64,000 bases of DNA from Latrodectus hesperus (lineage: Eukaryota; Arthropoda; Arachnida; Araneae; Theridiidae): assembly GCA_037975125.1 (NCBI GenBank), contig CM075850.1:68024890-68088889 (forward strand), written 5' to 3'. The notes under the pieces were generated by a model, which worked only from the letters and a program-made list of their open reading frames with translations, was not told where the DNA came from and ran no database searches. Both the position numbers and the translations under genes were made by a program. Below are positions 1 through 14,566 of this stretch, in pieces; within the stretch, counting starts at the first letter, position 1, and the number at the start of each line of letters is the position of its first letter.

Positions 1-1638
<1,638 letters not shown>

Positions 1639-1695
1639 CATATTCTAATATAATTCACCATTATATTAGAATATGAACGAACCATTATATTAGAA
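1639..1695. repeat. perfect 15-bp hairpin with adjacent direct repeat
   Basis: The arms 1639-1653 and 1661-1675 are perfect reverse complements (CATATTCTAATATAA and its partner) around a 7-nt loop. The right arm and part of the loop (ACCATTATATTAGAA) recur directly about 23 bp downstream, giving three copies of one 14-15-mer in two orientations. Confidence 0.9.
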
Positions 1696-1841
1696 CTTAA
1701 AATGCAACGAGAAAATAATATTTGATTTTTTATTCTAGCCCTTGATAGAAGTATTCCTTTATTATTGAAATTTAAAACATGAATATTAAAAATATTTATT
1801 CGTAGAGCATTTCCCTGGTAATTAACTAGTACACGTCAAAA

Positions 1842-2850
<1,009 letters not shown>

Positions 2851-3135
2851 CCTGGTGCTTATTCTCATCACATCATTGAAGTCAAGCATCATTAGCAGTT
2901 GGGTATGTTCAAGAGAAGATCTTTATGGATCACACACTATTTGTGGATAGAGGTCCCGTGGGCTCGATTAGCAAAGGAACTGATATTACTGGATTACTTT
3001 TGACCCAATCAAAATTTGTCATGGTAAAGGGAGTCGATGCACCTTGCATATTAGTAAGACATGATGCCATTCCACCATTACGGAGCAGATAGTTTCGATG
3101 CGAATCTCACCATTTGATTGTGGTTTGAAATTACG
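2851..3135 (+). mobile_element. probable 5S-rRNA-derived SINE, degenerate
   Basis: From about 2862 the sequence reads TCTCATCACATCATTGAAG then TCAAGCATCATTAGC. This follows the universal 5S rRNA internal promoter region (TCTCGTC-GATC-CGAAGTTAAGC), with GAAGTCAAGC standing for GAAGTTAAGC. The following ATGGATCACACACTATTTGTGGA-type stretch loosely matches the 5S 'TGGATGGG-GACC' region. The 3' part (about 2960-3135) is not 5S-like and is less AT-rich than its surroundings, as in a SINE body. 5S-derived (SINE3-type) elements are known in vertebrates and arthropods. It cannot be a functional 5S gene: the terminal helix is missing and loop positions are substituted. Borders are approximate. Assigned by eye. 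Confidence 0.5.
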
Positions 3136-6100
3136 CTGTACTTGATGAGAGATAATTTATTATTCCCTCTTGAAACATTTCAAAGTCTGTATGATTCATT
3201 TCCTAGGATTGAATAGGTAGGAACTGTGAGAGTTATCCATAAGGATTTAACTTCTTTCCATTAATGGAATATTAAGTTTTGAAAAGTGGATACCATATAA
3301 AACTAATAGTGTTGTGAATTAATTATTATAAGTATTTGAAATTGCTTGTATTCACTTTAAATTAAAAATACAAAATACAAGGAATTGTTGTGTAACGAAA
3401 CTTTTTAAATACAATTATATTCTTATAGAAAAATTTTCAGAAAAGGCATATCACATATGGTTTCCGTAAATTTGATTTTACTTCATATTTCTTTTAAAAA
3501 CTTTACTTTTGTTCATTACTATTGAAATTACAATGCACTTGCAATGGTTTCTAAACCTGAACATACATGATGTTGCTTAACTTTAATTCTGTACAGTCAA
3601 TGCCGCTTAATAAACTGTAATGACTAATATTGCTATTTTTACACTTTTCATCTCGAGTATTGAACAGATTCAAAGAGTGCTATAAAATAATTGTTGTCTT
3701 CAGTAATGCCTTCTAATGTATAAATCATATCAAAAGTTATGTGTTAAAATAACACATTTTTAAAATTTTTCGTGTATTCATAGATTGCTTGAGAATTTCT
3801 TAAAAAGCAAAACCCTTTAAACGCATTAGTCTCTCTCTCTCTCTTTGTCAGATTAAAAAATAATTTATTTCCTTAAAAATTCAAATCATGTTAAAGACTA
3901 AGATGCAGGAAACTTAAAATATATATTATATAGTATTGCAAATAAATATAAATATAATAATTGCAAATATTTTATTCTTTTATTAAATTTCATAATAAAA
4001 ATTTGATATTTGAAGTTTTAAAAACTTTACAAAAGTATATGTATTTTCTGTTATATTAAATTTTAAAAATACTTTTACTGTATGCTATGCTATATTAACA
4101 CAGCTAATAACTTTTTTACAGTATTTGGCGTTTTTCTATAGTAATAGTAAGAGAATATGCTACACATTTTCTCAGTATTATATTATTTAGAATAATTTTT
4201 CTAACGTCACTAAAATGTCACTATTGGAATTATGTTTGCTTACACTTTTTATAAATATTGCCGAATGTATAGAGTATTTATGTCAAGATTTCTCTGAAAA
4301 TGTTAAATGTAAATTAATTTACATATTTCTATTTTAACGTATGTATATACATAAAACTTTGGGCATTACGTTCACCATTTTTCATACACGCTATAATTGT
4401 CAATCTATATTTCTTTTCTTGGAAATGATATGAAGCTGAAATGATAGGAACCATTTTAAAGTAAGAAATGATGAATTAGTTGATAGCGATAATATATACA
4501 TCTTTGTGGCACCTTCTGGTTAACATGAATAATGATCTTGATTGGAATTATGACAGTCAAAGTGAAATTGATACAATTCGCTTTGTTCGAATCTATGTAA
4601 TTTAATGCAAGTAATCATGGTGGTCGACGATACAAGAGTTGACCCGATTTATCATAAAATTTTGTAGTATTCGTATTATTATTTCTGCAGAATTGACAGT
4701 GGTTTAAATAGGAAAAATAACTTTCGGGAATATTATTAAAAGTTTTTGGACTCCAAACTATAAATGTAAGCAGCAAATGGTGTAGCAGAAAACGCAGCTT
4801 TTTAATTAAAAATAAAAATAATTTATTAATATCATATGTAGACCTATAGAAACATAGTTTTTTGTAAAAAAACTGCAATAATAACATAAGTTATGAATAA
4901 ACCAATATATACTATTTTTTCTGGTTAAAGAAAATCAGAATTTTACTTCCTTTAGCCTTTCCGAGTAAATTGCACGCTTTAATTTTCATAAATATATCGA
5001 GTTTAAAAGAGTTTATTTGTCAGTCAGAAGAAATAAAATTATAGTATTTAATGATGAAATTTAATTGAGTTAATTTTGGAAATAATTGTAATTGTTAGGG
5101 GAAATTATTGTAATTTTTCTTAATAAAATGCAAAATACTTGTTTTAATATGATCATAAGTAAATTATATTCACATAAAGCAATTTATAAAATTTTTAACA
5201 TTGTTATTGACACTGAATGCATAGAGCATTATAAGCTTGCTTAATCTTTAATATAAAGTTAGTTATTTTTCCGTTAAAATTACATAATTTACATTTGGAT
5301 AAATAGGTAAAGTATAGGCAATGCAATTTTTTTATGAACATAAAATGCATAATATATCTGGCTTAATAGCTACACATTATAAGCTACGCGAAATACTAAT
5401 TTGCTTTATAAAAGCGATGCATTGTATATTTTATTGAATTGTAATTATCCCAAATCTAAGCATATATAAGTATTTATAACTTAAATAATTTACAGAAAAT
5501 TTAATTAAAAGGGAAACGTTTATTAAGTCGTAATAATATTGGTTATAGTAAAAAAAATTGAAACTTCTTTTAAATGAATAATAAATTTACTTGAATACGA
5601 TTCAGTATTTATGAAATTGGATTCAAATGGATTTTCGAATTGCTGACTTGAATTTAATGAAAAATTATACATTTCGTTGAACAAAACTGTAAGTGATTAA
5701 TAAAAAACATCGTATGTTGATATGAAAAGTATTATTACTATATTATATGATTACAATTAGATATCACAGTTTGCTTAGTGTAAATAGAACTCTTACTTGA
5801 GCTTTTACTAAAATATTCAAGGCCTAAATATAAAGAAAAATGTATAATTTACCAGTTATTACACTGTGCTATTGCATGCATATTTTTCCAATTGTATAAA
5901 AAACAAAGAAATTAGTAACTCATGCTGCAATGAATCAAACTGAAAATTTTGTAACTGAAATAAAGAAAATGCTTTTCATCAATTTTACGAAATAAGTCTT
6001 ATAAATTATCTCTTCGATTTCCATCGATATATAAACGATTTTTTTAAAAACCAAAATTTTATTTATCATGCCAAAATTTATTTTTAATGCAAATTTTATG

Positions 6101-6893
6101 TCTGATGAAAGTTTTTTTACAATAAAACATTTAATTCGATGAATATGATATTAACGAGATATTCGTAATAAACTTAAATACTAATTTACAAAATTCTAAA
6201 TCACTCTTAATTCTAAATAACAGTATTTATTCATGAAAGTATACAGCATTTCATTTGATTAATATAATACCAATGATTTTATATTTTACATTAAATATTT
6301 TATCTAGTTTTTTACCGTTTATTAAATAAAAGATAAAATTTTAGGATTAATTTTTTTTAAAACTTCATATCTTACTCAAAACTGAATTCTATTGTTTCTA
6401 TATTCGTAGATCGCAGTATATTTAATCAATAATGTTGATATGAGAGTTATAAGTGGCGGATCCTGATCAATTTTGATCACGATGTATAGTTTTAATTAAT
6501 ATCATGAAATTGAAAACACACAAAAATAATTAAATATAATCAAAATATCCGAATAAGAGTAAGTTTAAAATTTAGCTCAATCTAAGAAAGCATAAAAAAG
6601 TTACGTTAGCCACAACAGTTAAAAATATTTCGGTGAGAAATTCGAAATATTTTCTTAGACATAAATATAATGTGACCATAATATGTCATTTTTAGTATAA
6701 GTTTTGTTTGTAGAAGCCTGAAATATTTATTTAATACAAGTCTAGAAAAAAAACCAAAAAGTGAAATTTGTCATCATATAAACGTCGCTAATGTCCTGAC
6801 TCCTACCCCGTTAGCTGGTATTATAAAAGAGTTGGAATATATTTTAAATACTTGGTATAGAATGGTAATATCGAAAAACTTGAACGAAAAAGT
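3136..6893. other. AT-rich non-coding DNA
   Basis: No gene seen. There is a short CT run at 3831-3844. The 90-codon minus frame at 4615-4887 has no recognisable motif. Base composition is uniformly AT-rich. Confidence 0.55.
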
Positions 6894-7098
6894 ATTCTAA
6901 TTTACAGGATTTGCACATGAGAAAAAAAATTGAGAGTTTCTCAAAATATGTGCTATCTGAGAAGACAATTATATTCTAAGTCTTTGTTCGAAACCTGATT
7001 TAAGCAAGCTTGCTGAAAATCGATCTTATCACACTTTTTGTATCACTATTTCCAGATTTCCTTTGGTTTTCTCATGTGTAAATTCTGTAAATTAGAAT
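6894..7098. mobile_element. MITE-like element with 32-bp terminal inverted repeats
   Basis: Positions 6894-6925 and 7067-7098 are inverted repeats of 32 bp with two mismatches; each starts ATTCTAATTTACAG and ends CACATGAGAAAA in its own orientation. They enclose 141 bp of non-coding AT-rich DNA, for a total of about 205 bp. Length, long terminal inverted repeats (TIRs) and absence of an open frame fit a non-autonomous DNA transposon. No clear target-site duplication is visible, so exact ends are uncertain. The right TIR abuts the 3' end of the decayed transposase at 7099-7560, so this may be an internal part of a larger composite. Confidence 0.7.
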
Positions 7099-7560
7099 TA
7101 AGAAGTTGTTCGGTTTTTCATTCAAGATATCTATAAGATTGATCTTTAATATAGCCCCATAGAAAAAGTCTTGTGGTGATAAATCAGGATTATAAGGAGG
7201 CCAAAATAGTCCATCATCAAAGTGAAGAAGCTTTTTGACACGATTGTCAAGTTATTGAGCAAGGTGTGAAGTTGATGTCGGGGTGAAGGCTTTGCCATCT
7301 TCCATTTGGTTTTCATAGACACTTAGCCCTCAAATTCTGAACCTATTCTTTCAAGCTTAACATTTATTCTGTTAAAATGCTTGAAAATAATCCCTATGGC
7401 ACATTTTTAAAGGCTTACACTCTTTTATGAAGGTTTCGGCAAGTGTTCGTTTATTACAAAGAAAATACGCTTTGGTTAAGAAAATGTGATCTTCGATTGA
7501 AATTGGTTCATTTTGGTGAAATTAAAGAGTTTTTTGGAATTAACGAGAGTTTTTTTTAAA
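7099..7560 (-). pseudogene. decayed DDE transposase (mariner/IS630-like), internally deleted
   Basis: On the minus strand, 7200 down to 7162 reads PPYNPDLSPQDFF, followed by YGAILK. This is the box around the second catalytic Asp of mariner/IS630-type DDE transposases (consensus PP-SPDL-P-DFFL-G-LK). The frame runs from about 7245 (DNRVKKLLHFDDG then LFW) down to the 7098 border. Further upstream on this strand (about 7490-7425) a frame reading HIFLTKAYFLCNKRTLAETF resembles the N-terminal HTH region of such proteins, but the catalytic core between is missing or unreadable and stops and frameshifts intervene. No full-length frame is possible, so this is a dead copy. The family name is a judgement from the motif only. 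Confidence 0.7.
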
Positions 7561-9590
7561 TAAATGGCTTTTGGATCTCTCTGAATGTATGCACAATTTT
7601 ACACCTCTTTCTCCTTTCATGATGAGATATTCAGCTAAGATGTTTACTAAATTTTTAGTTCCGTGAAACATCATAAATGAAATCAGTTATTAGTAATTAT
7701 ATTGAACTCCTGAAAATTTTTTATTCTTGTTATAATTTTAACTAGATTTTTTAATCTAGTATTGATATAGTGATTTGGAAACGTGGAATCACAAATGTTT
7801 TCAACAGGATTTCAATTTTTTTCATCACTATGTTCAAATCTATAAGATGCATGTACACAAAACGCATTGTTGTCAAATAATGAGTACGTTTTTGAAAATT
7901 GGAAATGTAATCATTCTGGTATAATTTTTAAAATCGATAAATATATTTCTTTTATGGGTAGATAAAATTAAATGCATTATATTTATACATTTTCATCCAT
8001 ATCTAGATTTTCCTTGGAGTTCAATACAAAGTGTCTTATATTTTTCTCAATAGTGCTTTCAAATTACTCTCCCTATTTTAATTATACTGATCACTACAAT
8101 CAAACATTTGCTTTTGAACTCATTATTTTTGTAAACTTAAAATATTCCAAAATGTTCTCTAATTCTGTCTATAGAGTCATGCTGAGAGATTTTGTGTATC
8201 GTTTATGCTCTGGTATTCTGTCACAACAACCAGCCAATATGTTAATTAACTGGATCAGAGATTTAAAGTCAGAAAAATTGTAAAGATAATCACGTTTGAA
8301 AAGTACAAAAATTTTTCTACAGAATTTAATTTAAATATTTTTTGCTCTAATTTTACCCAAAATTATTCGGCTCATGTTTAAATTGACTTCGTTATATGGT
8401 TATTTAGAAATACCACCCCAATCGTTGGATTTAAACCAATTGGAGCACATTTAATAAAAGAATAATAGTTTAGAATTCGAAAATATGAGTTTTAAAACAA
8501 AATCTGTTCTAAAAGTATATTTTTGGGAAATAAAAAACATTAGTATTGGAATAAAAAGTAAGAGTAAAATTCATATTCAGGAATCACAATTTGTTATATA
8601 TCTTGAAAGCTATGTCACCGAATTGTGGGAAACTAAAATATATATATTAGATTATTTATTCATCATTATATTGATAATCATTACATTTTTAAATGTACGA
8701 TAGCTATTGTAGCATATTGTGCTATTTTTTGTTCAATAATTTTTATGAAAATAAAGTTCACATTTTATCTTAAAATATCTAATAAAGTTTTGTTAAAAAT
8801 CGCTAGTAAATATTATTATGTAATTATTTATATGAAATTAAATTTTTTACAAATATATATATAACTATATTCAGTAGCAATTCGTAAGAGTCAAATACTT
8901 AAGAAGATGCTTTTGATAATTATTATAATTTAGAATTTAATTGATTTACAGATAATAATACGCAATTTTATAAATATAATTAATTTAATTCTATCAAATT
9001 TGCAGTTGTAAATAAGTACAAATTTAAAGTACTTAATTAATGTTTCTATACATTTATATGCATATTTGACGAAATAAAAAATAAAGTTTTATTTATCAGA
9101 GTGGTTTCTATGTTGTCTTTATACTGGAGTAGCATATTCTTTTAAACAGCAGAAAATTTTTGTACACATAGAATCTTTAATGTTTGAAGTAAAACTACTA
9201 ATTTTGCAATTTGAATAATCTCAATTTCCAACAAAGGCATACAAGTAATTTTTTACGAAACAAAAGTTACTTTTAATATTTTAGAACAAATAATTTGGAA
9301 GCTACGAATAAATTTATAACTTTTTATGAGTAAGTATAGAAGGCATTATTTTCTAGACAGGTTAAATTTTGCCAGAACACAGTTGGTCGTAATCTGAATT
9401 AAGAATTCTTTGTAATTTTCATTCACAGGAAGTAATTCTAAGAAAAGAGTGCGAGTATAAATAGATTGAGTTGGAAAGGATAAATATACCAAAATATTTG
9501 TTTCCAGCAGAGAACTTTCCATTTACATTTAGAAATGCAGACAACAAAATAAATTATTTGCAAATATCTCTTTTTCAGAAGACAACCGAG
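7561..9590. other. AT-rich non-coding DNA with an unrecognised 103-codon frame
   Basis: The plus-strand frame 7972-8283 (ends NWIRDLKSEKL) is the longest non-repeat open frame in this half. I recognise no domain. Its first half is Phe/Ile/Ser-rich as expected by chance; the second half (about residues 60-103) is less biased and could be a decayed fragment. The 72-codon frame at 8485-8703 has a hydrophobic C-terminus and no motif. Neither is called as a gene. Confidence 0.45.
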
Positions 9591-9990
9591 AAAGATTTTG
9601 GCTGGCATTAAACTCCTTTATCACTTGCTTACTGTTCATTTTTAATTACTATGTCCCGTTCACTTTCTTTGTTCTGAGGGAAAACATTGTTTTTCAAATA
9701 AAAAGACAAAAATGGGGCTGAAAAAAGCAAGAAAATAGATAGTTGAAACAAAAGACGCGTACACAAATACAAAACAACGAATAAAATGGCGTGAAAATTA
9801 AAACAAAATAAAAAAGCGTCCACATTTCACAGTTTTTAATTGAAGCAAAACCAGGGGAAAATAAAATTGTCTTCGCTTGTTATATTTCTTCCCTTTTTTG
9901 TCACTGCGATGGGGAAAACGAAAAGCGAAATTGTTTTTTTCCCCCCACCGTTTTTGCTTCTAATATTTTAGCAAACGATATTCTGTGACT
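9591..9990. other. block of mixed base composition, non-coding
   Basis: Relative to its flanks this block has more G and C and scattered CpG (AAAGACGCGTAC, CTTCGCTTG, ACTGCGATGGGG, AACGAAAAGCG) with a C-run in CCCCCCACCG. It has no convincing frame; the 64-codon minus frame 9629-9823 is not recognised. Possible conserved non-coding or regulatory DNA by composition only. Confidence 0.3.
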
Positions 9991-10740
9991 TAATTAAGAA
10001 TTCTTGTGCGCATGAGCTGAATAAGGAAATCGGGTGATTAACAAATATTGCAGCGAATCAAATTAAGCAAAATCATAAAGAGTGAAATTATAACGGGAGT
10101 TGAATGCGTTAAGAAAATATGGTTTGGAGTCTGTAATAAAAGAGGATTCTATGGAGACAAAAGTTTATTCCAAATTAAGATTGTCTTTCCCTGCTTTATA
10201 ATTAATTTTCTTGAAGCTACTGCAAGAATAAATAATTTTCTAGCTTAGAAATGCGTGAATAATGTGTCTTCTGTGAAAAATGTTCTAATTTTAGTACAAA
10301 AATAAATTAAGTTAGTGAACGCCTATTTATTTTCATGCTAATTTTAATACAAACCGATCCATTGATGACTTAAATTAAAATAAATTTATTTCAGATTAAT
10401 TATGTATCGCTTGATAATTTTTTCTTTCAAATAAGTAACTACTTTTTATTATAAAAATGTGAATTTGACTAGTAATTTTTATGAAGAGAGATGATATAAA
10501 TATTTTTTTTACAAACAAAGATTACAATTCAAGAATTGAATAAAATATTAATAATAATAAAAAAATATTTATATATTTTTTAGCTGTAAATTATGTATTT
10601 TTCTTTTGCATAAAACTATTTTTTAACAAAGGAAATGAAAAAGAATAAATTACGGAAAACATTATGCTCGTAAATATAGAAAAATTTTAATTATAAAAGT
10701 AAATCTTAACTTACTAGTCCTAAAGGAATATTCTCCTGTC
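9991..10740. other. AT-rich non-coding DNA
   Basis: The 66-codon plus frame at 10048-10248 has no motif I recognise. Nothing else is seen. Confidence 0.5.
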
Positions 10741-10899
10741 TGTATTTGTTTTGTCTGTATTTTTATCTGTTGAACAACGGGAGATTGAATATTGTCCACT
10801 ATCCATGAAAAGTGTTCTTAGAAGGCAAGTTGGCGGAAAATGCTAAAACTCTTAAAACAGACTCCAACTGTCCATAACATAGTGTCAAATAATCCAATA
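10741..10899 (+). repeat. diverged interspersed repeat, copy 1
   Basis: Contains GAACAACGGGAGATTG and, shortly after, GTCCACTATCCATGAAAAGT then GTTCTTAGAA. The segment 22640-22745 carries AATAACGGGAAATGGG and, about 95 bp on, GCCCACTGTCAATGAAAAGT then CCTCTCAGAA. The ordered match suggests two copies of one repeat family, this copy lacking the spacer. The family is unknown to me. Confidence 0.4.
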
Positions 10900-11224
10900 A
10901 CAATATCACCATCAAATGAATACATTGGGAACGTCAAGTGCGTTTCATTCAGCGGCTCCAAATGCTTGGAATTAATAGCCAAACATTAGAAGACACTGGG
11001 ATGCAATCGAATAAATAAAATAAACTTTTAAGTAAATTTTAATCTAGTAAAAAAAACGTGATATGATTTCTCTGTTAAAATAGAGCCCAATTATTTTCAA
11101 CTGTTAGTTTAATGAGATATTTAAAAAATAATTTGGAAAATATCACATTATTGGATAAGTTATTTTTGGTGACTTTACAATGTTTCTCATTTTTATCATA
11201 AATCAAAGCATAAATATTTTGATC
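10900..11224. other. non-coding DNA
   Basis: No gene or repeat recognised. The first 100 bp are slightly less AT-rich and may still belong to the repeat just upstream. Confidence 0.5.
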
Positions 11225-11960
11225 TTTATACCTTTTAGAATAAGTGAGGGAATTATTCTTATGATAATATTTTTCAATGCTGCTACTTACATTCGATTTA
11301 TTTTAATAATGATATGGCTCATTATATGAAGGATGATTGATCCTATAATAACATTTCTCAGCAGATGAGAGAAAATTATTCTTATATCTATGCACAAATA
11401 ATGGAATTGTTCTCATAATAATTTTTCTCAGCACTATATAGAAAAACTATTCTTATAAGAATAATTCTCAACATTTGTAACAAAATTATGTAAAATATTA
11501 TTACAAAATAACATTTCTCAATACTTGTTAGAGTATTATTTTTATTGTATTTCTCAATATGTACGAGTATATAAGTTTTGAGCGTAAAATATTTTTTTTT
11601 ACTGGTACGTATAAGTGTATTGTTTTGATAACAATATTGTTCAGCCTGTGTGAGAGAATTGTTTTTATAATAATATATTTTTTCAGTAAACGTTAGAGAA
11701 TTATTCTTATTTCTCAAGATTTGTAAGAGTATTGATCTTATAATGTTTCTTAGCAATTATATATTACAATCATTTTTATGAGAATATCTTTCAGCATATG
11801 TTAGAAAATTGTTCTTATAATATTTAATATTACCAGATTTAAGAAGATATGCATAAAAGAATGATATATAAATGAATATATATAAGAGAATCGTTCACAT
11901 AACAATATGTCCTAACGTATATTAAGGAATCATCCTTATAATTCTTATAATTGGAAAACG
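11225..11960. repeat. degenerate tandem array (period roughly 30-60 bp)
   Basis: A core of the form GAGAATTATTCTTATAATAA, usually followed by TATTTCTCAGC, recurs at least ten times with variable spacing. Examples are near 11250, 11370, 11410, 11450, 11530, 11660, 11695, 11725, 11800, 11890 and 11930. The minus-strand 122-codon frame (11388-11756) shows it as repeated K-N-N-S/T-L-T segments; it is a translated repeat, not a gene. The units are strongly diverged, so the array is old. Confidence 0.75.
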
Positions 11961-12099
11961 TGTTATACTTAATCAATTTTAATTAAACTATTAAGTCGCA
12001 TATAAAAATTGTAATAATGAAAGCGAAGAGAGAATTTCTTCTGATCAAATGATGTTTCTTTATATATATATTTCAAAGAATAAATCAACAGAAATTTCT

Positions 12100-12420
12100 C
12101 ATTTCCTTTGTTGCTTTTATTTTGATATTTCGTTTGTGTTTGACTGTATTTTCCCTTTAGGTATTAAAAACATTCTCTCTTAAAACTTGGCTATGTTTTC
12201 CCTTTTTAACAGCAGGCTGCATCATTGGACTTTTGCTGGAATTAAAACTTTTATTTTGGAGTTGCTTTTCGACTTTTTCTTCCATTTTTCATTGATGCAG
12301 ATCATTTCCAGGCAGTGGTTTTGAAAGGGAATTTTCCCTTCAGCCGCATCTAATCCTCAAAGAACACTTATTAACGAAAGAAAATAAAAAGATGTTTTTA
12401 ATAAAAGCCGGGGTTTAAGA
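12100..12420. other. block of mixed base composition, non-coding
   Basis: Pyrimidine-rich plus strand with segments such as CAGCAGGCTGCATCATTGG, CAGATCATTTCCAGGCAGTG and CAGCCGCATCTAATCC, and a small palindrome AAGGGAATTTTCCCTT (about 12327-12342). No frame is convincing. It differs from the AT-rich flanks and could be conserved non-coding DNA. Confidence 0.3.
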
Positions 12421-14403
12421 TATATTTGATTAAAACAAGCTTTTATAAAAACAGGAAGCTTTGGTTGAGATTCCACTTAATAACTGAATTTGAATTTCGA
12501 ATTTTCAACAAATATTCACTTTTAATAAAATTTTCTCATTTCTAGTAAACAATTGAAAAATTTCCCTTTTGGTTTTTCTTATGTCAAGCAACTGTTATTT
12601 TTACTTGATTGTCAGTTTTTCAATTTCCTTGATTTGTATAGTTTATTTTATTTTGAATGCTTGTTGCATTTTTAAACATGGATGTTTGATCTATACTTCA
12701 CAGATACATATTTTCTCTAACAATACTGAATTAAAAGACAATATTTCAATAAGCAAATCAATTGCCAATAGCTTCGTATAAAATAAAATGTAAATTTTTT
12801 TCAAAGATGTTTGGCTGAATATCATTTCCATAATTTTCTCAAAAAAGATTTTCACTAATAATGAACTTCAAAATACTATTTTATTATGAATAAATGGCAT
12901 GATATTCCACAGATCTTCTATGAGAGACTTCCATTTCAGATAAAACTGTACAAGAAATGTGTGTTATGATGAAGACTAGTAAAAAATAATTAATTTTATA
13001 AATCAATTCATTCTTAAATTTTCTAAGTAATGTAATGTTTTAAGAACAAAGAATTAAAAAATGCACTTGATATTTTGAAATGAAATTTTTTAACAATAGA
13101 CAGAGATGAGAGCTTTGTTACAGAAAGCTTATATGATAAAATCTAAAGACAATTTTTACCGTGATTAGAGATTCAAAGTGACATCCTACCTTTCCATTAT
13201 TTCTCTTTTGAAGTATTTTTTTCATATTTACATGAATTTTACTTTTTGTTTAGGATAAGCATTTTCAATACTTTTCATTTTTTTAAAAATTTCAAATTAA
13301 ATATTATGATTTTTTCCCCAAACTTATAATAACTCTCATCATAACATTATATTTCAAATTTATTTTTATTACTCTTGTGAAAAATATTATTGAATCTCTT
13401 ATGATGTTATCAAATATTATTAAATATATTATTTTCATTTGAATAAAACTACTAATGACCAACTATAGTTTCATTGTGTAAATGCATTTGACATTACTTA
13501 AAGTTGTTTTATTCTCTTCATTTGCAGACTGATGCTTATTTAAAAATTTACAATTATGTTTACAACTATAAACCTCAATATGAATTTTTATTACATTAAT
13601 TTTAAAATAATTAAAAATCTCCCTTGATTTAAGAATGTTCAGATCATATTCTTGAACAGAATCAAAAAAACTGACAATTCATTTCTTTATTCAAAGATAA
13701 TGATTGAATCGACTTTCTTCGTAAGTATAAAAATTATGTTTAATATATTTGTATGCCCTGTTATGAGTAGATTTTCATGATACATATATAACTAAAATTT
13801 AAAAAAATGAATGAATTTCCATATCTCATCACACAGTAATATTTTATTCAATTTTAATAAACCTCCAAACATTTATCAATTTGATATGATATCACATTAT
13901 ATATTTATCTCATACAATGTTATTAATGTTGATGTATGACTGCAGCAAATATATACATATATACACTTTCAGGACTAATGCAACTGCAGTCATAAAAAGC
14001 GATGTATACATGGTTTCTATACATAGGAAAATCAATAAGAGCTATCAAATAAAATGACAGCAGTATCTTTAGTGTAGCTATATTTAAAACAAAGCGATTC
14101 AATAACGAAATCTAAGAGACACTAGTTTCCAAATATTACATGAATAGCACAAAATAACGATCTTGTAAAACGTTGCTTGTACAGCTTAATAAATCTGAGC
14201 TATAAGGTCATCTATTTCATAATTCGTAAAATATCAAAATAGAAATTACTTGGAAAACGATATTTTTGAAATAAGCACTTGAACATCAATGCCGAATTAA
14301 AAATGTCCGTTAATGATACAGAAAAGTTTGAAGATGATGCAGAAAAGGAATCTGGTTATTATTTGTAAAGAAATAGAATATAAAGTGTTATGTAACATTG
14401 ACA
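12421..14403. other. AT-rich non-coding DNA
   Basis: No gene. A 10-bp inverted repeat (ATGACTGCAG / CTGCAGTCAT) brackets about 13936-13995. The 70-codon frame at 12569-12781 is hydrophobic with no motif. Confidence 0.5.
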
Positions 14404-14566
14404 TTCCGGTTCGGGCATGGATGTACGTTATCTCACTTTATATCTTGTCTTTGTTCTTTCCTTGTATGAATGGGTTGTGAATGGTTGCCTACCCTATAAA
14501 CGGGTACCTATAGCAGTTGTGTACTGACGAAGTCGGACTCTACACCAAAATATGGTTCAAAGAACA
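14404..14566 (+). mobile_element. SINE fragment (same family as 30837-31139), 5'-truncated
   Basis: Begins GGTTCGGGCATGGATGTAC and ends ACACCAAAATATGGTTCAAA. It matches the reverse complement of the element at 30837-31139 over most of its length (GGTTGCCTACCC, AAACGGGT, GAAGTCGGACTC). The tRNA-like head with the B box is missing, and the 3' end diverges shortly after ATATGGTTC. It also lacks a 26-30-bp A/T-rich insert present after CTTTCC in the other copy. A non-autonomous retroposon that depends on LINE machinery in trans. Confidence 0.8.

Noticed and set aside
2851..2970. Functional 5S rRNA gene
   Set aside because: Only the internal promoter region matches; terminal helix I is missing and the length is wrong.
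7972..8283. 103-codon frame as a host gene
   Set aside because: No domain, AT-driven composition in its first half, no splice or promoter context. Kept only as a remark.
11388..11756. 122-codon minus-strand frame as a gene
   Set aside because: It lies wholly inside a degenerate tandem array and consists of repeated K-N-N-S/T-L segments; the array extends beyond it out of frame.
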